Shown here piece after piece: positions 1-5,283 of a stretch of DNA of 8,293 nucleotides. The notes beneath the pieces were generated by a model. That model saw only the letters and a list, made by a program, of their open reading frames with translations, had not been told where the DNA came from and did not search any database. The DNA is taken from positions 1 to 8,293 of the forward strand of contig CAZMUD010000050.1 of the NCBI GenBank assembly GCA_964569715.1, read 5' to 3'. The DNA is from CAZMUD01 sp964569715 (GTDB lineage: Bacteria > Chloroflexota > Dehalococcoidia > Dehalococcoidales > UBA2162). Position 1 is the stretch's first letter. Each line of letters starts with the position of its first letter. Position numbers and translations under genes: made by a program.

Positions 1-195
1 CTGGATAAAGGCAATAAGTTGCCTAGAGACGTAGAGATAATGTATGAGAGGCTTCCAGAGGAGCTTAAACAGGAAGTTGATAAACTGCCTTCGGAGAAAA
101 TGGTGAGTGTGCTACAAGCTCTAAACAGATTTCACCATATCATGGAGGCAGAGGTATATGAGCTTGCACTTCGGCTCATTCGGGCAGCTCGTTGA
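1..195 (+). CDS. C-terminal fragment of unrecognised protein
   Basis: An open frame enters from the left edge and stops at TGA 193-195, giving 64 residues with no stop in between. The fragment is charged and looks helical. It contains LPRDVEIMYERLPEELKQ near its start and ends in LALRLIRAAR, with no cysteines and no membrane segment. I do not recognise the family. An internal ATG at 40-42 has no ribosome binding site in front, so the true start is most likely outside the window. Codon use looks normal, and the frame ends just before a promoter-like site for mfd, which fits the end of an upstream transcription unit. It could still be a chance open frame; the moderate confidence reflects its short length. 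Confidence 0.5.
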   Translation: MDKGNKLPRDVEIMYERLPEELKQEVDKLPSEKMVSVLQALNRFHHIMEAEVYELALRLIRAAR

Positions 196-208
196 GGCAA
201 CGAAAACC

Positions 209-237
209 TTGTTGAGTTGCTAGTGCTATGCTAGAAT
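209..237 (+). promoter_or_regulatory. Predicted sigma70-type extended -10 promoter for mfd
   Basis: TAGAAT at 232-237 (5 of 6 to TATAAT) is preceded by TGC at 229-231, forming an extended -10. A weak -35, TTGTTG at 209-214, sits exactly 17 bases upstream. The predicted start of transcription is around 243-246, at the foot of the hairpin 245-270. It lies just after the stop of the preceding gene, so mfd is probably transcribed on its own. This rests on motif matching only. Confidence 0.5.
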
Positions 238-244
238 TTACTTG

Positions 245-270
245 AGGGCTAGTCGTTTTCGGCTAGCCCT
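245..270 (+). promoter_or_regulatory. Leader hairpin upstream of mfd
   Basis: AGGGCTAGTCG (245-255) pairs with CGGCTAGCCCT (260-270) through 11 positions, one of them a G-U pair, closed by a TTTT loop. No T-run follows on either strand, so it is not a normal rho-independent terminator. It falls between the predicted transcription start and the Shine-Dalgarno sequence at 281-284. It could be a 5' stem-loop that stabilises the mfd transcript or a protein-binding site. It also argues against starting mfd at TTG 242, because that codon would precede the hairpin. Confidence 0.6.
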
Positions 271-289
271 AGAGGTGTTTGAGGAAAAA

Positions 290-3200
290 ATGCAGCTAGA
301 CCTGACTCAGTTACTACATCTCATTGACGAGATACCTGCCTATGGTCAGCTTGTGGATGAGCTTGAGAAGGAAATGGGCAGTGCCAGGGCGGCAGTGCCT
401 GATGCTGCCAAGCCTTATTTCATAGCGTCTCTATATCACCGCTTGCAGATACCCATGCTCGTTGTTACCGCGCAGCCAGAAAACGGTAAGAAGCTCTATG
501 AACAACTCTTAATCTGGCGCGATTCTAGCCAGGTAAAGCTGTTCCCTGAGCCTGATGCTCTGCCCTATGAGCGTATTGCCTCAGATAACTCCACTGAGCT
601 GGAAAGACTCCAGGTGTTGTCTGCTTTAGCTAACATAGCTGGAGACGACAGTGCACCGACTACAGCCCCTCCCCTGATTGTTGCCTCTGCCCCGGCATTT
701 ATGCAGAAGGTAGCACCGTATAGCGATTTCACTGCTGCCGGTCACACCATAAGGTTAGGGATGGGTGTTGAGCCATTCCACCTGCTCAGCCGGTGGCAGG
801 CTATGGGCTATAGATTAGAAGACGTGGTTGAAGTGCCAGGCACGATAAGTCATCGTGGTGGCATCATAGATATTTACCCTCCCACCAGTGACTTGCCAGC
901 CAGGCTTGAGTTCTTCGGTAACACCGTGGACAGCATCCGTCTTTTTGACCCGGCGAGCCAGCGCTCACTAAGGGCGGTGTCATCCATCGCTGTTGGTCCG
1001 GCTACAGAACTGCTGACACCACTGTTTAACCAGGACAGTATCCTGGATTACCTTCCTCAGGATGTCCTTCTCATACTTGATGAGCCCCAGAGCATTAAAC
1101 TAGCCATAGAAGACCTGGACGCTAAAGCCAATGAGTTGCGTGCTGAGAAGTTAGAGCGGGGAGAGCTGCCATCTGGTTTCCCCAGACCATATTTCGCCTG
1201 GGAAGAGCTGGAGCCGGTCGTAAAGAGTCAACATTGCCTGATGCTTACTGCCTGGGCTATTACCGGTGATGAACAATGGCATGAGCTAAGCTTTACCCCC
1301 GCTCCTAACTATGCCGGACAGCTGCCGGTGTTCATCAAAAAGGCCAAGGAGATGCTAGTCCAGAGGCAGCGACTCATCCTCATCAGCCATCAGTCCAGTC
1401 GGTTATCAGAGCTATTTGAAGAAGAAGATATTATTGCTCCCCCCCTCACTGAAATCAAGCAAATACCTCCGCTCGGCTCACTGACCCTGGTGCAGGGTTT
1501 ACTGGCTGAGGGCTGGGTTATGAATGGCGATACCTACCTGCTCACCGATGCTGAAATCTTCGGTTTTATCAAACAGCGCCGGCTACTCAAGAAGCGCCCG
1601 GTGCCACATCACCGGCTATTTGTTGACATAACTCCGGGCGACTACGTGGTGCATGTTGAACATGGCATTGCCAGATTTGCCGGCGTGACCACGATGAGCG
1701 CCGAAAACGGCGAGAAGGAGTATCTGGTTCTAGAATACGCTGCTGGTGATAAGCTTTATGTCCCTACCGACCAGATAGACCGTGTCAGTCGCTATGTAGG
1801 AGCCGGTGAACGGCCACCGGTATTGAGTCGGCTGGGCACCCAGGAATGGGCACGAACCAAGCAGAGAGTTAAAGAATCGGTAGCCAACATTGCTCAGGAA
1901 TTACTGGCTCTTTATGCTACCCGGGAGGTTGTGCCCGGCTTTGCCTTTGCTCCTGATACTGTCTGGCAGCAGGAGCTTGAGGCTTCCTTTCCCTATGTTG
2001 AGACCCCCGACCAGATAGAAGTTCAAAAACAGGTAAAGGGGGATATGGAGAAAGCCAAACCTATGGACCGGCTGGTCTGCGGGGACGTAGGCTATGGCAA
2101 GACTGAGGTGGCTATCCGTGCCGCTTTCAAGGCAGTGATGGATGGCAAGCAGGTGGCAGTGCTGGTGCCAACTACAGTGCTGGCTGAGCAGCACCTTTCC
2201 ACCTTCAGCCAGAGGCTGAATGCCTTTCCGGTGAGAATTGAAGTATTAAGCCGCTTTCGGACGCCCAAGGAGCAGCAGGCTATCCTTGACGGATTGGCTA
2301 ATGGCAGTGTGGACATCTGTATCGGCACCCACCGGCTGCTGCAAAAGGATGTGGCATTCAAGAATCTTGGCCTGTTAATCATTGACGAGGAACAGCGCTT
2401 TGGCGTTGTCCATAAGGAATACCTCAAGCAGATGAGGCGGGAGGTGGATGTTCTCACCCTGAGCGCTACCCCTATCCCTCGCACCCTTCATATGTCCCTG
2501 GTGGGGGTAAGGGATATGAGCGTTATGGAAACTCCGCCTGAAGAGCGCCTGCCTATCAAGACCTATGTTGCCGAAAGTAATGACCGGCTAGTCCGGGAAG
2601 CCATACTTAGAGAGCTGGAGCGGAATGGTCAGGTCTTCTTTGTTCACAATCGGGTGCGAAGCATAGCCTTTGTGGCTGACAAGCTTCAGTCTCTGGTGCC
2701 TGAAGCCCGGATAGCCATCGGTCACGGTCAAATGCCCGAGGGGGAGCTGGAGAGGGTGATGGCTGACTTTATTCAGGGGAAAAGCGATATCCTGGTATGC
2801 ACCAGTATTATTGAATCAGGGCTGGATATGCCCAATGTCAATACCATGCTTATCAACCAGGCTGATAAATTTGGTCTGACCCAGCTATACCAGCTTCGGG
2901 GTCGGGTAGGGCGCGGTGCCAATCTGGCTTATGCCCATTTTCTCTATGAGAGGGGGAAGCGGCTGACCCCGGTTGCTGAGAAGCGGTTGAAGACTATCTT
3001 TGCCGCCACCGAGCTAGGTGCCGGTTTTGGTATCGCTATGAAAGACCTGGAAATCAGGGGAGCCGGCACCCTGCTTGGGGTAAAGCAGAGCGGTCATATC
3101 AGCGCCGTTGGCTTCAACCTTTACTGTCAGCTACTGGCACAGGCAGTAGAGGAGCAAAAGGCAAAGCAGGCTGGCGTTGCTGAGGAAACAGCCGGACCAT

Positions 3201-3649
3201 CACGCCTGCCGGCGCCAACCATAGACCTGCCCTTAGCGGCTTATATACCGGAAGAGTATGTAACCGACCTCAATACCAGGCTTGGACTCTACCAGAAAAT
3301 GGCGAAGCTGGAGAAGGTTGAGCAGGTAGAGGCTCTAGCCCAGGAGTTTGGCGACCGCTTTGGTGCTCTGCCCCCGGAGGTAGAGAACCTGCTGTATGCG
3401 CTCAGAATCAAAATTCAGGCGGCTAAAGCGGGCATTGAGTCCATCTCCACCGAAGAGGGCCAAATCATACTCAGGCTGTTTGAAGGTATGCAGTTTGATA
3501 AGCAGAAACTCGAGTTTTTCGTAAAAGGACTGGAGCCTCACTTGAAAGACGGCATAAAAATAGGTTTAGCCCAACTCCGCCTCAACCCCAAACGCCTCGG
3601 CAGCCACTGGCAAGAGGTGCTGGAGGAGGTGGTAAAGAGGGTGGGGTGA
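290..3649 (+). CDS. mfd: Transcription-repair coupling factor Mfd
   Basis: This ATP-driven DNA translocase displaces RNA polymerase stalled at DNA lesions and recruits UvrA, starting transcription-coupled excision repair in the cytoplasm. Of 1119 residues, about the first 330 are the UvrB-like region (GGIIDIYPP). The polymerase-interaction domain begins near residue 451 (DYVVHVEHGIARF). The helicase core shows Walker A GDVGYGKTE (598-606), the DEEQ box (699-702), LSATPIPRT (724-732) and motif VI QLRGRVGRG (868-876). The translocation motif ends near RGAGTLLG (from 923), followed by the C-terminal regulatory domain. The length is slightly under the usual 1150-1180, and no domain appears to be missing. 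I chose ATG 290 because GAGG (281-284) lies 5 bases upstream. The in-frame TTG at 242 has no ribosome binding site and would overlap the leader hairpin and the predicted transcription start. Confidence 0.97.
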   Translation: MQLDLTQLLHLIDEIPAYGQLVDELEKEMGSARAAVPDAAKPYFIASLYHRLQIPMLVVTAQPENGKKLYEQLLIWRDSSQVKLFPEPDALPYERIASDNSTELERLQVLSALANIAGDDSAPTTAPPLIVASAPAFMQKVAPYSDFTAAGHTIRLGMGVEPFHLLSRWQAMGYRLEDVVEVPGTISHRGGIIDIYPPTSDLPARLEFFGNTVDSIRLFDPASQRSLRAVSSIAVGPATELLTPLFNQDSILDYLPQDVLLILDEPQSIKLAIEDLDAKANELRAEKLERGELPSGFPRPYFAWEELEPVVKSQHCLMLTAWAITGDEQWHELSFTPAPNYAGQLPVFIKKAKEMLVQRQRLILISHQSSRLSELFEEEDIIAPPLTEIKQIPPLGSLTLVQGLLAEGWVMNGDTYLLTDAEIFGFIKQRRLLKKRPVPHHRLFVDITPGDYVVHVEHGIARFAGVTTMSAENGEKEYLVLEYAAGDKLYVPTDQIDRVSRYVGAGERPPVLSRLGTQEWARTKQRVKESVANIAQELLALYATREVVPGFAFAPDTVWQQELEASFPYVETPDQIEVQKQVKGDMEKAKPMDRLVCGDVGYGKTEVAIRAAFKAVMDGKQVAVLVPTTVLAEQHLSTFSQRLNAFPVRIEVLSRFRTPKEQQAILDGLANGSVDICIGTHRLLQKDVAFKNLGLLIIDEEQRFGVVHKEYLKQMRREVDVLTLSATPIPRTLHMSLVGVRDMSVMETPPEERLPIKTYVAESNDRLVREAILRELERNGQVFFVHNRVRSIAFVADKLQSLVPEARIAIGHGQMPEGELERVMADFIQGKSDILVCTSIIESGLDMPNVNTMLINQADKFGLTQLYQLRGRVGRGANLAYAHFLYERGKRLTPVAEKRLKTIFAATELGAGFGIAMKDLEIRGAGTLLGVKQSGHISAVGFNLYCQLLAQAVEEQKAKQAGVAEETAGPSRLPAPTIDLPLAAYIPEEYVTDLNTRLGLYQKMAKLEKVEQVEALAQEFGDRFGALPPEVENLLYALRIKIQAAKAGIESISTEEGQIILRLFEGMQFDKQKLEFFVKGLEPHLKDGIKIGLAQLRLNPKRLGSHWQEVLEEVVKRVG

Positions 3650-3655
3650 TATAAT
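3647..3655 (+). promoter_or_regulatory. Extended -10 element overlapping the mfd stop codon
   Basis: TGATATAAT is a perfect TATAAT (3650-3655) preceded by TGN, and the TGA is the mfd stop codon. No -35 match is seen 16-18 bases upstream. It could start a transcript near 3662 for the membrane protein gene, leaving a leader of about 75 bases. A second candidate is TTGCCA at 3694-3699 with TATCCT at 3716-3721 (spacer 16), whose start would fall only about 10 bases before the ATG. Confidence 0.35.
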
Positions 3656-3737
3656 AGAGTAATAGTATTAAAAAGTTAAAGCAACAGCAAGTTTTGCCAT
3701 AGATAGAATGTATTGTATCCTGCAGTTTTGAGAGGAA

Positions 3738-4313
3738 ATGCAATTGGAACAAACGTTGTTATTTGTCGGGGCAATGTTGGTAGCATTTCAATATGTCAGT
3801 AATATTGGCTACGTTGCTACGCTTTTTTCAATGCCTTTTGCACTGCCAATAAAGCCACTAATGAAGAAATTGGGACTTAGCTATAAAAGAGTATCACCAG
3901 TTCAGCTTGGTTTCCAAATAGACCAGCCAACTGAAAGAATGGTGCGCAATAAGATTATGCAAGTAATTTGGTGGTCATTATTCATCTTATCAGTAGCTAT
4001 TTTCGCAACCGTAACAATAGCAACACAACCTATTATGATAGCCTATCTTTTGGTTGGCAGACCGCTGCTAGGTATTAATAAACTATTAAATCTCATTTAT
4101 GAGAAGACGACATCCCAGTGGGATATCGTGTATTTGGTTATTATGCAAAATGGAATAAATTTTATGCAGAACGTATTGAAGATAAAAACAACCAAGAAAA
4201 GATATTCCGACGAGGATTTATTGAAAATACGTAAAGAGAAAGGTGAATTACCATTCCTGGCTTTTATTGGGTTAATCTGCATAGTAGTTGGTTTTATACT
4301 TCAGCTTCTTTAA
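3738..4313 (+). CDS. Small multi-pass membrane protein of unknown function
   Basis: I do not recognise a family for this 191-residue protein. Hydrophobic stretches at about residues 5-30, 74-97, 98-113 and 171-191 suggest three or four membrane segments. A basic loop (about 40-51, KPLMKKLGLSYKR) and a charged segment (149-169, with KKRYSDEDLLKIRKEKGE) are probably cytoplasmic. No catalytic motif or cysteine-rich site is visible. AGAGG at 3731-3735 lies only 2 bases before ATG 3738, which is tight; TTG 3744 (spacing 8) is an alternative start that would shorten the protein by two residues. The gene is clearly AT-richer than its neighbours (15 G/C in bases 4141-4200, against 36 in 2881-2940 inside mfd), which may indicate later acquisition. 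It stands alone and is followed by a strong terminator. It is real coding sequence by length, initiation region and membrane pattern, but its role is unknown. Confidence 0.75.
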   Translation: MQLEQTLLFVGAMLVAFQYVSNIGYVATLFSMPFALPIKPLMKKLGLSYKRVSPVQLGFQIDQPTERMVRNKIMQVIWWSLFILSVAIFATVTIATQPIMIAYLLVGRPLLGINKLLNLIYEKTTSQWDIVYLVIMQNGINFMQNVLKIKTTKKRYSDEDLLKIRKEKGELPFLAFIGLICIVVGFILQLL

Positions 4314-4382
4314 CTTACCTATTTCAGTATTCCCTTACCATTGGATATCATGCGGTATACTAAATCTGCACTCTAGGAGTTT

Positions 4383-4406
4383 AAGAGGGGCGAAGCCCCT
4401 CTTTTT
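4383..4406 (+). terminator. Rho-independent terminator after the membrane protein gene
   Basis: AAGAGGGGC (4383-4391) and GCCCCTCTT (4395-4403) form a perfect 9-bp stem with a GAA loop, running into a T tract (4402-4406). The 3' orientation of the T tract assigns it to the + strand gene ending at 4313. The same stem sequence is reused in the terminator after hicA. Confidence 0.93.
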
Positions 4407-4413
4407 ATATTCT

Positions 4414-4453
4414 TCCCCCTCCCTTATCAAGGGAGGGGGATAAAGGGGGAGGG
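4414..4453. repeat. 12-bp perfect hairpin overlapping a G-quadruplex motif
   Basis: TCCCCCTCCCTT (4414-4425) pairs perfectly with AAGGGAGGGGGA (4429-4440) around a 3-base loop. The right arm starts a run of four G-tracts on the + strand: GGG 4431-4433, GGGGG 4435-4439, GGGGG 4445-4449 and GGG 4451-4453, with loops of 1, 5 and 1 bases. That meets the usual quadruplex pattern. Hairpin and quadruplex would compete for the same G-tracts. No T-run follows on the + strand, so it is not a second terminator. It resembles the C/G-rich dispersed repeats found between genes in many bacteria (general knowledge, not checked). Confidence 0.75.
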
Positions 4454-4481
4454 TTACCTAATAAAAACTATGTTATCTCTT

Positions 4482-4517
4482 GAGATTGCTTCGTCGCTGA
4501 CGCTCCTCACAATGACA
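4482..4517. repeat. Dispersed-type intergenic repeat (GATTGCTTCGTCGC family)
   Basis: The sequence starts GAGATTGCTTCGTCGC and ends GCTCCTCACAATGACA. I recall near-identical 35-36 base sequences scattered between genes in many unrelated bacterial genomes, usually with ATTGC at one end and GCAAT at the other. Here the second arm reads ACAAT, a one-base change. Assignment to that family is from memory. The tandem array that follows appears to have grown from its right half. Confidence 0.5.
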
Positions 4518-4637
4518 GGTGAGGAATGATGCTGCTCGCAAAGACAGGTGAGGAATGATGCTCCTCACAATGACAGGTGAGGAATGATGCTCCTCACAAT
4601 GACAGGTGAGGAATGACGCTCCTCGCAAAGACATGAG
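4502..4637. repeat. 29-bp tandem repeat, four full units plus a partial fifth
   Basis: The units are 4502-4530, 4531-4559, 4560-4588, 4589-4617 and a partial 4618-4637. Each starts GCTCCTCACAATGACAGG or a close variant and ends GTGAGGAATGAT or GAC. The first, third and fourth are nearly identical, while the second (GCTGCTCGCAAAGACAGG) and fifth share the variant bases CGCAAAGACA. Within a unit TCCTCAC pairs with GTGAGGA across 8 bases; across unit boundaries GTGAGGA pairs with the next TCCTCAC across 7 bases. There are no spacers of unique sequence, so this is not a CRISPR array. Confidence 0.9.
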
Positions 4638-4662
4638 GCTGGTCTAAGAGGGGTGAGGTAGA

Positions 4663-4679
4663 TAACTAATCTCTAGTTA
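4663..4679. promoter_or_regulatory. Inverted repeat upstream of hicBA, possible operator
   Basis: TAACTA (4663-4668) and TAGTTA (4674-4679) are perfect inverted arms separated by 5 bases. The site sits about 25 bases upstream of the -10 element of hicBA, where a regulator could act. The encoded HicB appears too short to carry its own DNA-binding domain, so if this is an operator another protein may use it. Short palindromes in AT-rich DNA also occur by chance. Confidence 0.3.
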
Positions 4680-4700
4680 ATTATTTTATGAGAGAAAAGG

Positions 4701-4709
4701 TGCTATAAT
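4701..4709 (+). promoter_or_regulatory. Extended -10 promoter for hicBA
   Basis: TGCTATAAT is a perfect TATAAT (4704-4709) with the TGN extension. The region 17 bases upstream (4681-4686, TTATTT) is a poor -35, as is common with extended -10 promoters. Transcription would start near 4716, giving the antitoxin a very short leader of roughly 16 bases. Confidence 0.6.
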
Positions 4710-4731
4710 AGGACAAGGGGGCGAGTTGGAG

Positions 4732-4944
4732 ATGCAATATACCATTTTTATCAGAAAGGCACCTGATGGGTTCTATATAGCTAGCTGTCCTCTGATTCCA
4801 GAAGCACAGGCTCAAGGTGAGACCTACGAAGAATGTGAAACTAACATTAAAGAAGTGCTTGAACTTTGTCTGGAATTCCGTAAAGAGCGCGGTGAGGAAA
4901 TACCAGAGGAGATTGGTGCTAAACAGGTTACGGTTGCCATATGA
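4732..4944 (+). CDS. hicB: HicB-family antitoxin, short form
   Basis: This is the predicted antitoxin of a type II toxin-antitoxin pair, expected to bind and block the HicA RNase encoded next. The 70 residues match the partial RNase H-like fold of HicB: an N-terminal strand (MQYTIFIRKAPDGFYIASCP), then the typical SxxPE..A.G.TYEE.. region (here CPLIPEAQAQGETYEECETN) and a helix (NIKEVLELCLEFRKERG). After that only about 15 residues remain, so there is no room for the C-terminal helix-turn-helix or ribbon-helix-helix domain of longer HicB proteins. ATG 4732 is preferred because AAGGGGG (4715-4721) is 10 bases upstream; TTG 4726 is possible and adds two residues. The stop overlaps the hicA start as ATGA, indicating translational coupling. 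Confidence 0.88.
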   Translation: MQYTIFIRKAPDGFYIASCPLIPEAQAQGETYEECETNIKEVLELCLEFRKERGEEIPEEIGAKQVTVAI

Positions 4945-5174
4945 CAAAGTTACCTCCGCTGAAGGTCCGTATAGTCGTTAAGGGTCTTCAGGCAATGGGC
5001 TTCAAAAAGGTAAGACAAAAGGGTAGCCATGCAATATTCCATCATGAGGATTGCCGCCGGGCTCCTATTCCCATCCATCCAGCCAAAACCATCAGCCCTT
5101 ATTTTCTTTCAGATATTCTCAAACAGCTTGAGATTGACGAGGACAAATTTTTACAAGCCATAGGGCGCAGTTAG
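4941..5174 (+). CDS. hicA: HicA-family toxin, mRNA interferase
   Basis: HicA toxins are small double-stranded-RNA-binding-fold RNases that cleave mRNA and stop growth until neutralised by HicB. The 77-residue protein shows the family layout: an N-terminal helix (about 9-20), the strand FKKVRQKGSHAIFHH with the catalytic histidine at H30, a second strand RRAPIPIHP (39-47), and a C-terminal helix (SPYFLSDILKQLEID, about 52-66). All expected elements, including the GSH motif, are present, so the toxin is probably active. The order antitoxin then toxin is the reverse of the E. coli hicAB layout, but is known in other members of the family. The 4-base ATGA overlap makes its translation depend on hicB. 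A terminator follows at 5231-5275. Confidence 0.92.
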   Translation: MTKLPPLKVRIVVKGLQAMGFKKVRQKGSHAIFHHEDCRRAPIPIHPAKTISPYFLSDILKQLEIDEDKFLQAIGRS

Positions 5175-5230
5175 TCTTTGCTATATCTTCAGGTGAATAC
5201 TCCTTTCCCGAAATAACATACAGGCAGTCC

Positions 5231-5275
5231 AAGAGGGGCGCTGCGGTCACCGCAGAGGACAAGCCCCTCTTTTTT
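5231..5275 (+). terminator. Nested two-stem terminator after hicA
   Basis: The outer stem AAGAGGGGC (5231-5239) and GCCCCTCTT (5263-5271) is identical to the terminator stem at 4383-4403 and runs into T6 (5270-5275). The loop holds a second perfect hairpin: CTGCGG (5241-5246), TCA, CCGCAG (5250-5255). The T tract is on the + strand side only, so it primarily ends hicBA. The convergent trxB transcript would meet the same hairpin without a T-run. Confidence 0.88.
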
Positions 5276-5283
5276 AGTATCCC

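Larger units (their letters stand above)
4314..4725. other. 412-base repeat-rich intergenic region
   Basis: No convincing gene lies here. In order it holds: an unremarkable spacer (4314-4382); the terminator of the membrane protein gene; a 12-bp hairpin with an overlapping G-rich quadruplex motif; a dispersed-type repeat; a 29-bp tandem array; an isolated AAGAGGGG half-site (4646-4653); and the putative control region of hicBA. Each is listed separately. Confidence 0.7.

Noticed and set aside
242..289. Mfd starting at TTG 242, giving 16 extra residues
   Set aside because: There is no ribosome binding site before it, it lies at or before the predicted transcription start, and the extension covers the leader hairpin. 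ATG 290 has GAGG at good spacing.
1901..2484. Minus-strand open frames inside mfd
   Set aside because: They are mirror frames of the conserved helicase region, with no ribosome binding sites and no protein-like pattern.
4414..4440. Second terminator after the membrane protein gene
   Set aside because: The hairpin is strong but no T-run follows on the + strand, and a complete terminator already lies just upstream.
4502..4637. Possible CRISPR array, since the period is 29 bases
   Set aside because: Units follow each other directly with no unique spacers, and no cas genes are nearby. It is a simple tandem repeat.
4314..4700. Insertion sequence or MITE remnant
   Set aside because: No transposase fragment, no long terminal inverted repeats and no target-site duplication could be seen around the repeat cluster.
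4681..4947. Minus-strand open frame opposite hicB
   Set aside because: It lies fully opposite the hicB promoter and gene, and its product resembles no family; it is a shadow frame.
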